From NCBI RefSeq assembly GCF_000315625.1, contig NW_005434640.1, positions 338,528 to 402,527 of the forward strand: DNA of 64,000 bases, read 5' to 3'. The notes below the pieces were generated by a model, which ran no database searches, was not told where the DNA came from, and was given only the letters and a program-made list of their open reading frames with translations. The stretch comes from Guillardia theta CCMP2712. Its lineage: Eukaryota > Cryptophyceae > Pyrenomonadales > Geminigeraceae. Shown here one piece after another: positions 37,101-48,216 of this stretch. Each line of letters starts with the position of its first letter. Positions within the stretch are counted from its first letter, which is position 1. A program made the position numbers and the translations under genes.

Positions 37101-40100
37101 GGCACACCTGACGCTCACTTGATCTCCACCGATGTGGAACTTTCATCCACTGCTTCCCCTATCTTCTCGATCCTCGGCTCCTTGATGATGCCTCCGGCAG
37201 CTTGACTACCTACAAGGAACTTTGTACAGTCGCAAACGAGTTGGGGCAGGTCGGAATTTGATTTTTGACTCCTTCCCTCGCCCTGTTGTTCAACTCTCAC
37301 ATGGTTCCTTCCAGCCAGAGCTTATCTACAGGTTCCTCAACCTTTCAGGACATCAGAAGGTCAGGGCATACGAGTCTTGTTTGTCGATGCTTTTGCCTTG
37401 TCGATGCCTCTGCGCATACCCGTTGATCTCACCTATCCATTTCTCTGTTCAGATGTGGAACTCCAAGAGAGGAGCTGCTTTTGGCTTCTCCTCCATAGCA
37501 TCCAAGGTGACCAATGCTGAGAATCTGCCATGTCCATGACTATCAATCAGGCAACAGACAGGCTGAAGCCGCACCTTCCAAAGCTGATCCCCAAACTCTA
37601 CAGATACCAGGTTGAAAAGGATGGATAATCCTGCATTTACAGAACGAGCTGATTCAACCATCCAGTTTGATCCCAACGAGAAGATCCAAGAAGCGATGAC
37701 GAACCTCTGGCTGGTCGTTGTTGAGGATTCTGAGAAGGCCAAGGAAGCGTATCTACAAGACATCCTGGCTGATCTCATTCCTTCTGTTGGCTCTCGTCTG
37801 GTATTCTCGCCCTCACTTCTGTGGCTGTTTCCTAGTCCTATTCCTCCTCCTGCTCCTCCTCTACCTACCATGCTGCAACCCATCGCCGTTGCGAATTGCT
37901 GAATCTCAGACCCATCTAGTGGAGGGTACGGCAGGCGTCTTGTCTGGCACTTGCGGACATTCTTGCCAAAAGGAAGTTCGAGCAGATCGAGACGAATCTG
38001 GTCTGGTGCCCTTATGACTTGGGTAGAAAGTGAACGAGGGATGTAGGTGGAGATGTACCGCATGAGCTTGAGGGCCGTGGACGACGTGAAGGAGACGGTG
38101 AGGATAGCAGGAGCGAGCTTCAACCGGTCGGTCTTCGGCCTTGCCTCCCGACTCGCCGATCCCTCTCAGAGCGGCGAGAGCGTCGCCGGCAAGGTAGATG
38201 CGCGCATCAGCTGAGAGATTCCTTCGTGTGATTGAGTGTGAAATTTGTTTTGTGAACTTTGCGGCGGTTTTAAACCTGTACCAATGACCGCTCGATATCC
38301 AAATTTCTCTTTACAATGCAACGACCTGAGGCTGAAACGTACGTGATGTCCAGGTGTTGGGACTGATCCTTCCGTTCCTACTCAAGGAAGGAATCTCAAG
38401 GTCAGTGCATTCTGTTCCATTCCTCAAGTTATGATGTGTCAAACAGCTCGGCCAGTGAAGTTCGCGCATTGAGCATCTCCCAGCTGGTCAAGTTCACCAA
38501 ACATGCTGGAACAAGTTTGCGCCCGTTCATCCCCGAGCTCTCGCTGGTGCTGCTGGAGAGCTTGTCCTCGCTGGAGCCGCAGGTGAGCAAGGAGGGGAGG
38601 GGATGCTTCCAAGGGAGGAGAGGATGATGGATGAGTAGATGAACACATACTTGCAACTGAATGCGGAGAAATTCGACGTGGCTGGAGAGGTCACTCTTCA
38701 CCGCACACGCTTCATTCATTGACTGGTTGACAAGCAGACAGTCGAGCGCGCACGGCTCTCCGCCTCTCGCAACTCTCCCATGGCAGACACGCTTGACATG
38801 TGCGTGCGGTACATGAACGGAGAGGCTGCCGAGGAAACGATCCCGAAGCTCGTCCACGTCATTCAGCATGGCGTCGGCCTTCCCACCCGCTGCGGCGTCG
38901 CTAAGTTTGTGAGCCAACTCTGTCTCATCCAGCAGGAGGTCCCAGCGGTTCTCCGGAAGCACTCTAGCAGGTTGCTCAGAGCTCTGTGCTCTGCCTTCTC
39001 CGACCGCAGGTAGATGCGTTCACAACTCCTGCTCTCCATCATTCACTTCTCGTGCAGCACGGTAGTTCGGCAGGCCATGGCAAGTGCCGCAGCGAGGGTG
39101 GCAGGCGTGTCGAAAGAGAACAACATCGAAGAGTTCGTTCTCAACATGAGGAAGATGTACGTGGACAAGGGGATGGACGATGCCGCGCTGCGAGCGACGA
39201 TCGGAGTGGCTCTCAAGGAGCTGGTACTTCAGGCCAGAGACAGTTCGAGCGTTAGCATGCAGAAAGTGATTCCGCTGGTGATCGTGGGGAAGGAGGACGA
39301 GGACGAGGCATCTCGGTCACAATTCCTGACGATCTGGGAGGAGAGCGTTGGGTCGTTACACACAGCGTTGAGGATGTACGGGGAGGAGATCATCGAGTTC
39401 GTGGAGCTCTGCTTTGCCTCCTCCTCGTGGCTGCTCAGGAAGATGACGGCCAAGGCCTCCGTCTTCCTTGTGTCCTCCAACCCTCACGCCCAAGTCGCTG
39501 ACATCTCCAGGGCACAGAGCGCGAGAAAGCTGCTCCCAATCCTCGTGCAGAACATCCAGGCAGCGAGGATCTGGGACGGGAAAGAGAATGTGCTGCATGC
39601 CATTGCTGCTTCGGTCGTAGCCATCGACTTGTTCGTGGATAAGCAGGGAGGGGACGGATCTGAGCTCCAGCTGGAGGGATGGAGCAAGGAGGGCGAGGGA
39701 GCTGGCGATCTCTCTCGGACGCATGTTGCCCGTGTCTTGATCGCGGAGTGCATGAGAAAGAAGCGAGCATATCGGCTGGAGGCTTTGCGAGCTTGCACAA
39801 GAATGCTCACGGCGCTGAAGACCAGCCTGAACATCTGGCAGGATGTTCTCACGGCAGTGAAGGATGTGATTCTGAACCCGCAGGAGAGAAAGGAGGAGGA
39901 GGTGCGGCAGACGGTCTCTGGGGGAAGAAGCGAGGAAGAGGAGCAGCACTACGACGCTATGATGGAGACCAAGTCTTACGCAGAGCTGAGGACTTGTGCG
40001 CTAGAGACTCTCGTCTCAGCATGGATTGTCGACTTTGACCTTGCAAGCGCCATGCTTCCCGACTTGCTCAGGGCGCTGCAAGACTACAGTCACTCGGTGA

Positions 40101-40486
40101 TGGTCGAGGAGAAGCAGGCGGCAGTGAGCATGATGCGCAGGATCGCGGAGAAGTTGTCGGAGGAGGAGAGCCTCGGGATGTGGCAGTCGCTCAGTGGTGC
40201 CGTCATGGACGGTCTCTCCTTCTGCATTGAGGTCAACGGGCCGCAGCTCCGTGACGTGCAGATCGCTGCCGTCGCTGCCTGCAACAAGTGGCTCGAGCTA
40301 TACTCAAGGTTCGCGGCTAGCAGGATGGAGGAGGACGGGGACGGCAACCAAAGGGAGGGGCAGACAAAGGCGCTTGCTCGTCTCATGCACATCGTGGAGG
40401 AGCTTCTCAAGGATCAGACGGACATCAACTTCAAGTCTGCACTCAACTCGTTGCACGCCAGCTTGCGGGGCGCGCAGGGAGTTTGA
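31110..40486 (+). CDS. ECM29: Proteasome adaptor/scaffold Ecm29 (HEAT repeats)
   Basis: Large HEAT-repeat protein that binds the 26S proteasome and links it to other cell components. At least 25 exons with short introns; not all are resolved. Landmarks along the family's usual order: [17 protein letters not shown] (about 31680), [16 protein letters not shown] (about 32230), [17 protein letters not shown] (about 36740), [18 protein letters not shown] (about 37453), [20 protein letters not shown] (about 38467), a [12 protein letters not shown] exon (about 38780) and a long 3' coding exon running from about 39058 to the stop at 40486. The last exon follows an intron at about 39009-39057. The start is unresolved; an ATG at 31110 opening a Ser-rich leader is a candidate. 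The gene is divergent to the SecA-like fusion gene. Confidence 0.85.
33857..33940. repeat. (CTTGCTGCT)n nonamer repeat inside the Ecm29 gene, probably intronic
   Basis: About nine units of a 9-base motif between recognisable Ecm29 coding pieces. Read as protein it would give only a run of Leu, so an intron is the better reading. Confidence 0.8.
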
Positions 40487-40593
40487 CGAGGACCTGATAG
40501 GGTAGTTGCAGCTTGTCGAATGGCCATGAGTGTTGAATGAAGCAGAATCTAGTGGGATTGAAGTGAAGCAAAGTCATCCATTAAGGAAATTTT

Positions 40594-40631
40594 GTCTTGT
40601 CTTGTCTTGTCTTGTCTTGTCTTGTCTTGTC
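40594..40631. repeat. (CTTGT)n pentanucleotide microsatellite
   Basis: Seven to eight CTTGT units between the ends of Ecm29 (+) and the following - gene, with two further imperfect units to about 40650. Confidence 0.9.
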
Positions 40632-40671
40632 TATTTCTTGTCTTGTCGTTGTCTATGATTTACATTTGGGT

Positions 40672-41235
40672 TTACATGAGCTCGGGTACCCAGGGTTGTC
40701 GATTAATCCATATCATGAACAGACTGCAGAGAAAGAGTTAACAACATGAAGGTTTCAAAAGACAAGAAGAGTTCGTCAAGAGACCGAAGTAGGACGCGAT
40801 TGCTTGTAACACTTACCATCCCAGTACAATGTGCAGAGTCGCCCCGAAGAACATGGTGTAGGGAGACGTTTCGCCTGACATTCTCCGTCAACCCGCAGTC
40901 TCTTCCTCTATGCTCTACCCACCGATGTACACTCCTCCTGACCCAACAGCGCAGATCTCCTCCAACGTGTAGTGACCTCCAACAGAACCATCTGCTGGTA
41001 TCTCTCCCTCAGGGCGCAAGGGCCAGTACGTGGGCGTTCTCTTGTCGATCCATGCCCCTCCTCGTAACCTGTTCAGCTTCATAGCACCTGCTGGCAGGCT
41101 CGATCCACGAAGGAGCGTCGAAGGAGATGAGAGGGAGGAGAGGGGAGAGGAGAGGAGAGGAGACGATGATGGCAGAGGGGACGCTGTTGCCGCCATGATC
41201 CCACCCAACGCCAGAGATAGCGCAAGGATCTGCAT
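40672..41235 (-). CDS. Small one-TM protein with N-terminal targeting sequence, unknown function
   Basis: Not recognised. Exons complement(join(40672..40723,40817..40874,40923..41235)), phase-consistent, 140 residues. It begins with a hydrophobic signal-like stretch (MQILALSLALGGIMAATA), then a long Ser/Pro/Leu-rich, acid-poor region ending KLNRLRGG, as in a signal plus transit-type presequence, although no Phe marks the cleavage point. The mature part is short: a soluble segment (THYWPL-like region reads RTPTYWPLRPEGEIPADG), then one membrane helix (MFFGATLHIVLGCLFMIWI) and a 9-residue tail. This is the build of a small photosystem or respiratory-complex subunit, but I cannot match it to one. 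For exon 1 I chose the donor at 40922; the next possible donor loses the membrane helix. Confidence 0.65.
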
Positions 41236-41378
41236 GCCGGGGCCACTTCTCCTATACCCACCCTCCTATTGCTAAATCCAAAAGTACCCTACCCCCGCCC
41301 GAAAAAACACACCCCACAAGGCATGTATTGACCAACAATAATTTGACTCACTCTACCCCACGTTTTCAAACACCTACA

Positions 41379-43230
41379 TTATAGTACCCCTACAGTATGA
41401 CCACCCCACCCCGCTTCCTCCTTGGACAATGAGCGGATAATCCATGGCAGCTGCTTCACGACTATGGCGACGGCTGCCGCGAGGCTGCCGCGGGTCCACA
41501 GCGAGGAGAGCATGTGCATGCTGAGAGAACAGTGAGGGAGGGAGGGAGGGGAGGGAGGGAGGGGAGGGAGGGGAGGGAGGGAGGGAGGGAGGGAGGGAGG
41601 GAGGGAGGGAGGGAGGGAGGGAGGGAGGGAGGGNNNNNNNNNNNNNNNNNNNNNNNNNNNNNNNNNNNNNNNNNNNNNNNNNNNNNNNNNNNNNNNNNNN
41701 NNNNNNNNNNNNNNNNNNNNNNNNNNNNNNNNNAGAGGGAGAGGGAGAGGGAGAGGGAGAGGGAGAGGGAGAGGGAGAGGGAGAGGGAGAGGGAGAAGAG
41801 GAGGGAGAGAGGGAGGGAGGGAGCAACCTGGCACTCCAAACTGGCCCCAGCCAAGACGGAATCGGGAGGTATGGTTTGAAACATCCTACAACATTGGACG
41901 TTCAGCGGCAACATGTACAGACAGACAGAAAGTCAGAAGACAGACAGAGAGACAGCGGGAGAAGGAGAGAGGGGACGAGAGGGGATGAGATGGAGGGAGC
42001 GAGGGGAGGGCAAGGCAGGGAGGGAGCAGCCTCAGCCTGCACCTGTGCGCGTCATGGATCAGCTGCTCCAAGGGAAGATCGCTGGGCAGCGTTTGCATGA
42101 CAGAATGAATCATAGAATAATCGCCTGACAAGATCCTCAGCCAATCATCGCATCCTCCCCCATCCGATACCCTTGCTCGGTAGGAGCTGCTGTCTTTGCC
42201 AGCACAGCAAGGAGGCAGAGAAATATCTGATCAGGGACGTTAGGGCAGCAGCTGGGGTGGAGATGGATACTCACAGAGACATGAGGGGATGGCTGGCCAA
42301 GAAGAAGTCGTACAGTCGCTCTATCTGCACGATCGTCATCATCATCATGACCATCATCATCAACATCCTCCTCGTCCTCGTCCTCCTTCCCTCCTCTTCC
42401 TCCTCCTCATCACTACCACCACCATGCGTGATAGTGATAGCTCCCACCTTGTCCAAGGACTTGAGGTCATGTGCGAACCAGGTCAGGATCCAGCTGAGAG
42501 CGAAGATCGGGTCGACTTCGCACTCGCTGAGGCACTCGTAGAGCTTGCGGTCCCGTCTGCACATCATCGTCAGAACAAGTCTGACTCGTCGTTGATCGAG
42601 CTTGCTCGCCTCTTAATGATATTCATGAGTAGATGAAGGGCTTGCTGTACCGCAAACATGCTCTTGTTCATGGCCTCGCGGAAATGATACTTAGCCAGTC
42701 GCTCTGCCACAGGCAAGGCCGTGGAGTCGCTCCCCATCACCTGAACGACATGTCAGCTTACTCAAAGTCACCATCAGCATCCTCCGACTCGCCAGGATCG
42801 CCACCGAGCAAACGTCGTTGAACCCCTGGTAGTAGTGCAAGTCCGGGTTGGTTGCCAGGATGGTGTCGATGACTGTCGACAGCTCTGCCAGCCTGTGCTC
42901 CCTCGTCCTCTTCCTCATGTCCGTGTAGAGCATCGAGCGAACTACGTCCAACTCGACTTGCTTCTTCTCACGATGATCCCTCTTCACCAAACTCGACGAA
43001 GTCCAGGAATCGTCCACCTCGACTCTCAGCAGGCGAGGCCATATCTTCCTCCTGAATGCAGGACTGAGGAAGCCATCTGTGACTGCTGCTTTCCGCAAGG
43101 ACTCTTGCATCTCCTCATGGGGCAAATTCAGAATGTTCACCAATTTCATGGCGTGCCTTGCCCTGTTCTTTCCCTTGACCTCTTTCCTCTTGCCCCCTAC
43201 AGCTATCCATTGTACGATCTCACTTGCCAT
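41379..43230 (-). CDS. TBC1D20: TBC1D20-like Rab GTPase-activating protein with C-terminal membrane anchor
   Basis: Stimulates GTP hydrolysis by a Rab (Rab1/Rab18 in animals) at the ER-Golgi interface. Exons complement(join(41379..41520,42043..42124,42171..42226,42275..42324,42448..42556,42610..42740,42805..43230)); every phase agrees, 331 residues. The dual-finger residues are present: Arg in VELDVVRS and Gln in HYYQGF. Family landmarks follow: RRKIWPRLL, FALSWILTWFAHDL, RLYDFFLASHPLM and LPSDLPLEQLI. The last exon, beyond the assembly gap, encodes a hydrophobic helix (LAAAVAIVVKQLPWII), matching the C-terminal anchor of the family. An exon could be hidden in the gap, since animal proteins have about 60 more residues here. 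The intron between 42556 and 42610 starts with GC, not GT. Confidence 0.87.
41531..41633. repeat. (GGGA)n tetranucleotide repeat abutting the assembly gap
   Basis: Near-perfect GGGA units up to the first N at 41634; lies in the last intron of the TBC gene. Confidence 0.95.
41634..41733. other. Assembly gap of exactly 100 N
   Basis: 100 unknown bases. The round number suggests a placeholder of unknown true length. The flanks are different purine repeats. Confidence 1.
41734..41796. repeat. (GAGGGA)n hexanucleotide repeat abutting the assembly gap
   Basis: About ten GAGGGA units begin at the last N. The left flank is GGGA, so the array changes unit inside the gap. Confidence 0.95.
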
Positions 43231-43659
43231 GATCTTTGACGTCTCAGGCAGTGAGATGTGTGTTGGACAAGTAGATACTTGTAACGCGCTCCCTGAGCCT
43301 TGCCTGGTGAGTTCTCCGTTCGATCAAGTACAAAACAGCCTGAAATCAGTCTGGTTCGTTCCCCCCGCGGGCAAACCGCTCGTTCTTGGCGAGTGGATCG
43401 TTCTTTTCAGCCTTGCCATTCAATATCTCATCCCTGATCTCCTCTTCATCCTCCTCCCTCTCCTCCTCTCCTCCTCTCCTCCCTACCCTTCGCTTCTCCC
43501 GCCAACAACGGCATCTACTGTCAGCATTACGAGGCGGGCCGCTGAAAACAATACGGCGTCTTTTTTCTAAAAAAAACAAAAACAACAACTGTAAAAGCAC
43601 TCCGGACACCCTCAAGCACAGGCATCACCGGATACACCAACTAGTCCAAAGGGCGAAAG
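43231..43659. other. Divergent intergenic region
   Basis: Between the starts of the TBC GAP (-) and Tex9 (+). CT-rich around 43440-43500, with an A-rich stretch just before the + gene (43565-43600). No TACCCC block of the kind seen elsewhere. Confidence 0.4.
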
Positions 43660-45361
43660 ATGGCGGGAATGGAGCGGATCGAGCGAGAGGAGATGCTGAG
43701 GAAGCGGAGCGAGGAGGCCGACATGCGGCGAACAGAAGCACTGAGGATGGCTCAGAGCGTTGTGATGCAGCAGGAGGCGAAGCTTCTCTCCTCTCCTGCA
43801 GCCAACAGGAGCCATGGAAGTCGCAAGGTGGGTCGTGAAGCTATGCATATCATGCAGCGATAGTTGAGCTGTGCTGGGGAGTCAGACGAGAGACGTAAAG
43901 TCTCAAATGCTCGTATGATGACCGTCTTAGCACTCCATCCATGTCATCCTTTGCTGTGGCCTCTTTGTCCTGTGTTGTCCTCATTGTCATCGAAACACAG
44001 ATCCGGTTGACGTTCACCTTTCCCCCAGGGACACGATTCTGCCGGCTCTTCTCCTGCCAAGTCTTCTACCCATTACTCCACACCGACGAAGAAGAAGCAC
44101 TTGGAGGACGACGATTACGACGAGCAAGCGTACGAGGATGAGGACGAGGATCGGGACGAGGGCGCTGCGTTCGGAAACGAGGATTTTGAAGTTGAGGAGG
44201 ACTACGATGCCGGAGGTGGGATGGCTGCTGCTGCCGAGAGCCAATGGAGGAGCCGAGCTCAGCAAGCGTCCAAGAGAGAAGGCGATGACGATGGCCATGT
44301 TGCGACCCCACAGATGGGATCAGAAGCAACGATCAGGTTTGTGTAACGTATGCGATCGGGAGTTGGGCTGAAGTAGTTGGATGTTAGGTACTTGAAGGCA
44401 AAGCTGAAAGTGATGGAGGAGGAGGTTTCAGAGGCCAATCAGTGTCTGCAAGAGCAACAAGATCGATTGACGTACCTGGAGAAGCGGAATCAAGAGCTGG
44501 AGGAATCTTCGACCAAGAGCTCCAAGCTCAACGAGAGTTTGAAGGTGGACATTGGTTCTCTGCTCCTGCCCCTCACGGCCTTGATAGGTGAAGTTGGAGA
44601 AGGTGAAGCAGGAGCTTCAGGACAAGACGAAGCTGGTGACGATGTTGCCATGCACCTTGAGAACTCTTGACGACACGGCAGGCTGAGTCATTGGAGAGGC
44701 AGCTCTCCGCAAGCATCAAGGAGAAAGAGACGATCGAGAGGGCTCAGAAGCAGAACGATAGCTTAGCGGGAGCCAAGGACGTCCGTCTGAACAGAGCCCT
44801 CGAGGAGGTTGAGAGATACAAGAAACTCTTGGCCGAGACCAAGACCAGCAGCTCCGAAGTGACTGAACAAGTCCGGAAGCAGCTTGACGCGGTTGGCACA
44901 ACTTTTCTCCCTTCACCCGCTTCTCACCATCCTTCCCTCCTTTCTCCCTCTCCTCGCGTCATCATCCCGTCAGGACTTCTGATGTCCCTTCAACCTTATC
45001 CTGCACTCCCTTCTCCCCTTCCTACAGGCACCCCCCCCCTCCCTCTCCCTCCCTCTCCCTCCCTCTCCCTCCCTCTCCCTCCCTCTCCCTCCCTCTCCCT
45101 CCCTCCCCGCAGCAAGGATGATCCTTTCACAGGCCGTGGTTGAGAAGAAGAAGCTGGCAAAGCAGAAGGCGGAGCTCATCTCCGGGTTCAAGAGCCAGAT
45201 GAAGCTCATCGACGTGCTGAAGCGACAGGTAGAGGAGAAGGAGGCAGCGTGGACGGGGGGGCTGAGCTTCCTTCCAGGTCATCCACCTCCAGGCTGCCAA
45301 GACGCTAGCAATCACCGAGCAGGAGTTCACCAAGGCGTTGGAGCTGGGAGACTCGATCTAG
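43660..45361 (+). CDS. TEX9: Tex9-like coiled-coil protein
   Basis: Family of coiled-coil proteins linked to centriolar satellites and cilia in animals and found mainly in ciliated eukaryotes. Exons join(43660..43827,44029..44336,44388..44544,44588..44635,44682..44891,45133..45228,45278..45361), phase-consistent, 356 residues. A charged start (MAGMERIEREEMLRKRSEE) and an acidic low-complexity stretch (DDDYDEQAYEDEDEDRDE) precede a long coiled coil starting YLKAKLKVMEEEVSEANQCL. The conserved C-terminal signatures are present: VRLNRALEEVERYK, AELISGFKSQMKLIDVLKRQ, and HLQAAKTLAITEQEF near the end. For exon 6 the acceptor at 45132 is used; an earlier CAG (45114) would run into a TGA. It is convergent with Cdt1, 90 bases away. 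Confidence 0.85.
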
Positions 45362-45450
45362 AGCAGGGAGGGAAGTTTGTTAAGAACGCATCATGTGGCA
45401 TGTACAGGATGTCTGCGACTAAGAGCCTTGTCGAGCACAAGTTCAACTTG

Positions 45451-46711
45451 TCACTTGTGCTCCTTGACAGCCGCCCGCACGACCGTGATGGAGGCGCCGG
45501 GCTGCCACAAGAATATCTTTTCCTTGTTCAGCGGGTCCTCCCGCATGCTGCACCAGGACGGCGCCACCCGCGCGATGAACTCCAGCTGCTCTTCCACCTG
45601 GCCCTGGCATGTCACATGGAGTGTGGGAAGCACGTGGGGAGTGGGGATGAAGGGGACGTGTGGAGAGGGGGAGCGAGGGAGCGAGGGAGCGAGGTAGGGA
45701 GCAAGGGAGCAGGGGAGGGAGGCTGACCTCGAATCTCGTCATTGAGGAGTCCCTGTGCTGCCCCAGCATCTTCACCGCCAGCTCTCGCAGCGGCATCGCG
45801 TTCCTGCACGCCCCCCTCAGCCGGAAGTGCGCATGCACCATCTCTGCTAGGAGCAGCGCATTGGCCGTGTTGACTCGACCCGTCGGCGCCTTGTCGCTGC
45901 GGGCTGGGGCCTCTTGCGAGGCCTCGTCGCGTCTCTTGTGGGGACTTGCCTCGTCCTTCTTGGCCTCCTGCGCCTTCTTCAGCTCCTTGAGGCGAATCTT
46001 CTCGATCAGCGCAGGAGAAAGTCCAGAAAGAGACTTGGGGACGGGCTTAGCGAGAACCTCCTTCTTCGCCTCCTCCTCCATCGCCTCCTTTGCCTCCTCC
46101 CCTGTCCCCCCATGACTCTCCTTCCCCTCGCGCTGGTTCAAGACAGCGAGCAGAGCTTGTCGGACTGCCCCCGAGGACTTCGAGAGCGTCTCCTTGAGCG
46201 CCTCGTTCTTGCCCTCCTCCAACTTGATCTCCTCGACCTCGTTGGGCTTGAGAGGAAGAGGGGCGGGAGGGATGTCTTGAATCTTCTCCACTGAGAAGTC
46301 CTTGTGCCAGACGAGATCGTCCTCGTCTTCGTGCTCCTCCCACTCCCTCGCCATCTCCTCCTTCACTTTCTGAAGCCCCTTTCCCTCTAGGAACAGGTCG
46401 TGCTGCTCCTTCACCCTCACCAGCATCTTCTTCCGGAGCTGCCGCTTCCTCTCGAGCAGAAGGCTGCAGCAGGGTGAGATGCGTCAGGGTAGAGCTGAGG
46501 AAAGAGAACCTGGGTGAAGGACGAGAGGAGCCAGGTCCTTCGCTTGGGAAGTCGACGGTCAACTGAAACCTTCCGTCCTTGGCGATCCAACCCAGCCGGT
46601 AGGCAGCTGGGAATGCGGAGACGATCTTGGGGGAAGTCAGTTACAGCAAGGAGAAGGAGACAGGAGCAGCAGCAGCAGCAGCAGAAGGAGCAGCAGCAGA
46701 AGCAGCCAGAA

Positions 46712-46769
<58 letters not shown>

Positions 46770-48216
46770 GAGCAGCAGCAGCAGCAGGCGGCGGCGGAGG
46801 AGGAGGAGCAGGAGAGTTCGAGCATCAATCACCTGCTGGAGGCTTCGTAGGGGAAAGTCTCGTTTTGAGATGTCCTGGACGTTCCGCTGAAGCTGGGTGA
46901 AGGTACAGACCTCCGTCTGTGGGGCAAAGTAAGAGCGAAGGAGGGGGGTGGGGGTTGGGGGGAACGAGAGCTACTGACCGGACGCCTCGACTTGGCGAAC
47001 GAGAGGGAAGTGTCGAGACAGTCGAAGTGCTGGATGAGGCGATTGAACGACTGCCGTTGAAAAGTTGACATGTCAGTCCCCCGTGACCTCCCAGCTGGTC
47101 ATGGCTGACCTGCGGCAGCTGGATCTCCCGCTCCTGCTCGACCACGGCTGGGACTAGGGCCAACAGATCTTCAGCTGGAAGGATTTGCCTGCCGAGAGGG
47201 AAAGTCAAGATGTGGCGAACGGCCTTAGAGAGCCGGTCACCTGCGATGAATCATCTGAGAGGAGCGATCAGGAACGCGCGCCATGGACTTAGAGATAGTC
47301 CGAGCCTTTCTTCTGAAGTCCGCAAGTCAGGAAGGGAGGCATGTGGGTAAGTAGGATCAACGGGGTTGAAACCCAGAGAACGAGGATGCGGACTGCGACG
47401 AGGAGAGTGGGGAAGAGGACGAGGAGGACGAGGAGGTCGAGGAGGACGAGGAGGACGAGGAGGACGAGGAGGACGAGGAGGACGAGGAGGACGAGGAGGA
47501 CGAGGAGGACGAGGAGGACGAGGAGGAGGATGGGGAGGAGGACGTCGAGGACGGGGAGGCAACCTCTGAATGGCCATCAGCTCTCTTGTGTTGGCCCTGG
47601 CTCTCTCGGCGATCGTCATTTTCCTTTCACTCTGCAAGAACTCCCGAGCTTCCTCCATCACAGATTCCTCTGCTCCCCCTTGGTCATGCACCATCATCCC
47701 CGTTTCCTTCCATCTCACCTGGACGCGTCTCCTCTACCATCTCCAGCTTCTCCTTACGAATGTGCAAGGCATGATCCACAATGGCAAGTCCCCTGTTCTT
47801 GGGGGACGCCTTCATGGTGGCTTCTACCTTAGGCAGCTCAACCTCAGCTGGAGAGGCTTCAGTCGGAGTGCCTGGTGGATCTTTTGCCAGCTCGCATTGA
47901 TGAGGGTCCAAGCTCGGAGGGATCGCCTCTTGCTGACCAGGCGGCAACTTTTGTACATCTTCATGGCTGGTGCTCGTTGTTTGCTCCTCTAACGATACGA
48001 GGGATGGAACAGGTTGTTCCTCCGTCTGTTCCTTGCTAGTCTCCCAGGTCTTCTCCGACTTCTTCTTCTGTGCCGCAAACTTCTTGAGGGGCCTGTCGTT
48101 GCCTCGCACCTACCCTGAAGTCAGGACATCTGATGTGCCCGGACAAGCATCACCTGCCGCCAGTCTTCTATGAGCAACCTTTGGTTCTGCTCGTGAATTC
48201 TCCCTCGTTTCGTCAT
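45451..48216 (-). CDS. CDT1: DNA replication licensing factor Cdt1
   Basis: Loads the MCM helicase at origins together with ORC and Cdc6. About nine exons on the - strand: start at 48216 (MTKRGRIHEQNQRLL, exon 48154..48216), a long exon from 48109, further exons near 47690-47560, 47310-47230, 47170-47110 and 47065-46980, then 46925-46850. The central Cdt1 fold is recognised by SFNRLIQHFDCLDTSLSFAK, then TEVCTFTQLQRNVQDISKRD, then KIVSAFPAAYRLGWI. The C-terminal MCM-binding winged helix is recognised by ALIEKIRLKE, VEEQLEFIARVAPSWCSM and KEKIFLWQPGASITVV, ending at the stop at 45451. The linker is Lys/Glu/Pro-rich. A geminin-binding region cannot be delimited by eye. CAG and GACGAGGAG repeats occupy two introns. 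Confidence 0.85.
46665..46788. repeat. Interrupted (CAG)n trinucleotide repeat in a Cdt1 intron
   Basis: Long CAG/GCA run on the + strand with AAG and GAG interruptions. It sits between the two central Cdt1-domain exons on the - strand, where it reads CTG. Confidence 0.9.
47414..47531. repeat. (GAGGACGAG)n nonamer repeat in a Cdt1 intron
   Basis: About a dozen 9-base units, nearly perfect, lying in a - strand intron bounded by about 47562 and 47318. Confidence 0.9.

Noticed and set aside
41374-41914. Open frames running through the N gap on both strands
   Set aside because: They exist only because N was translated as unknown residues and flanking purine repeats lack stops.
46637-46900. Poly-Gln/Ser/Ala and poly-Cys/Leu frames at the CAG repeat
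   Set aside because: The repeat lies in an intron of Cdt1 between two conserved coding segments.
47341-47832. Arg/Thr-rich and Gly-rich frames at the GACGAGGAG repeat
   Set aside because: Repeat-driven; the Cdt1 exons lie on the other strand around it.
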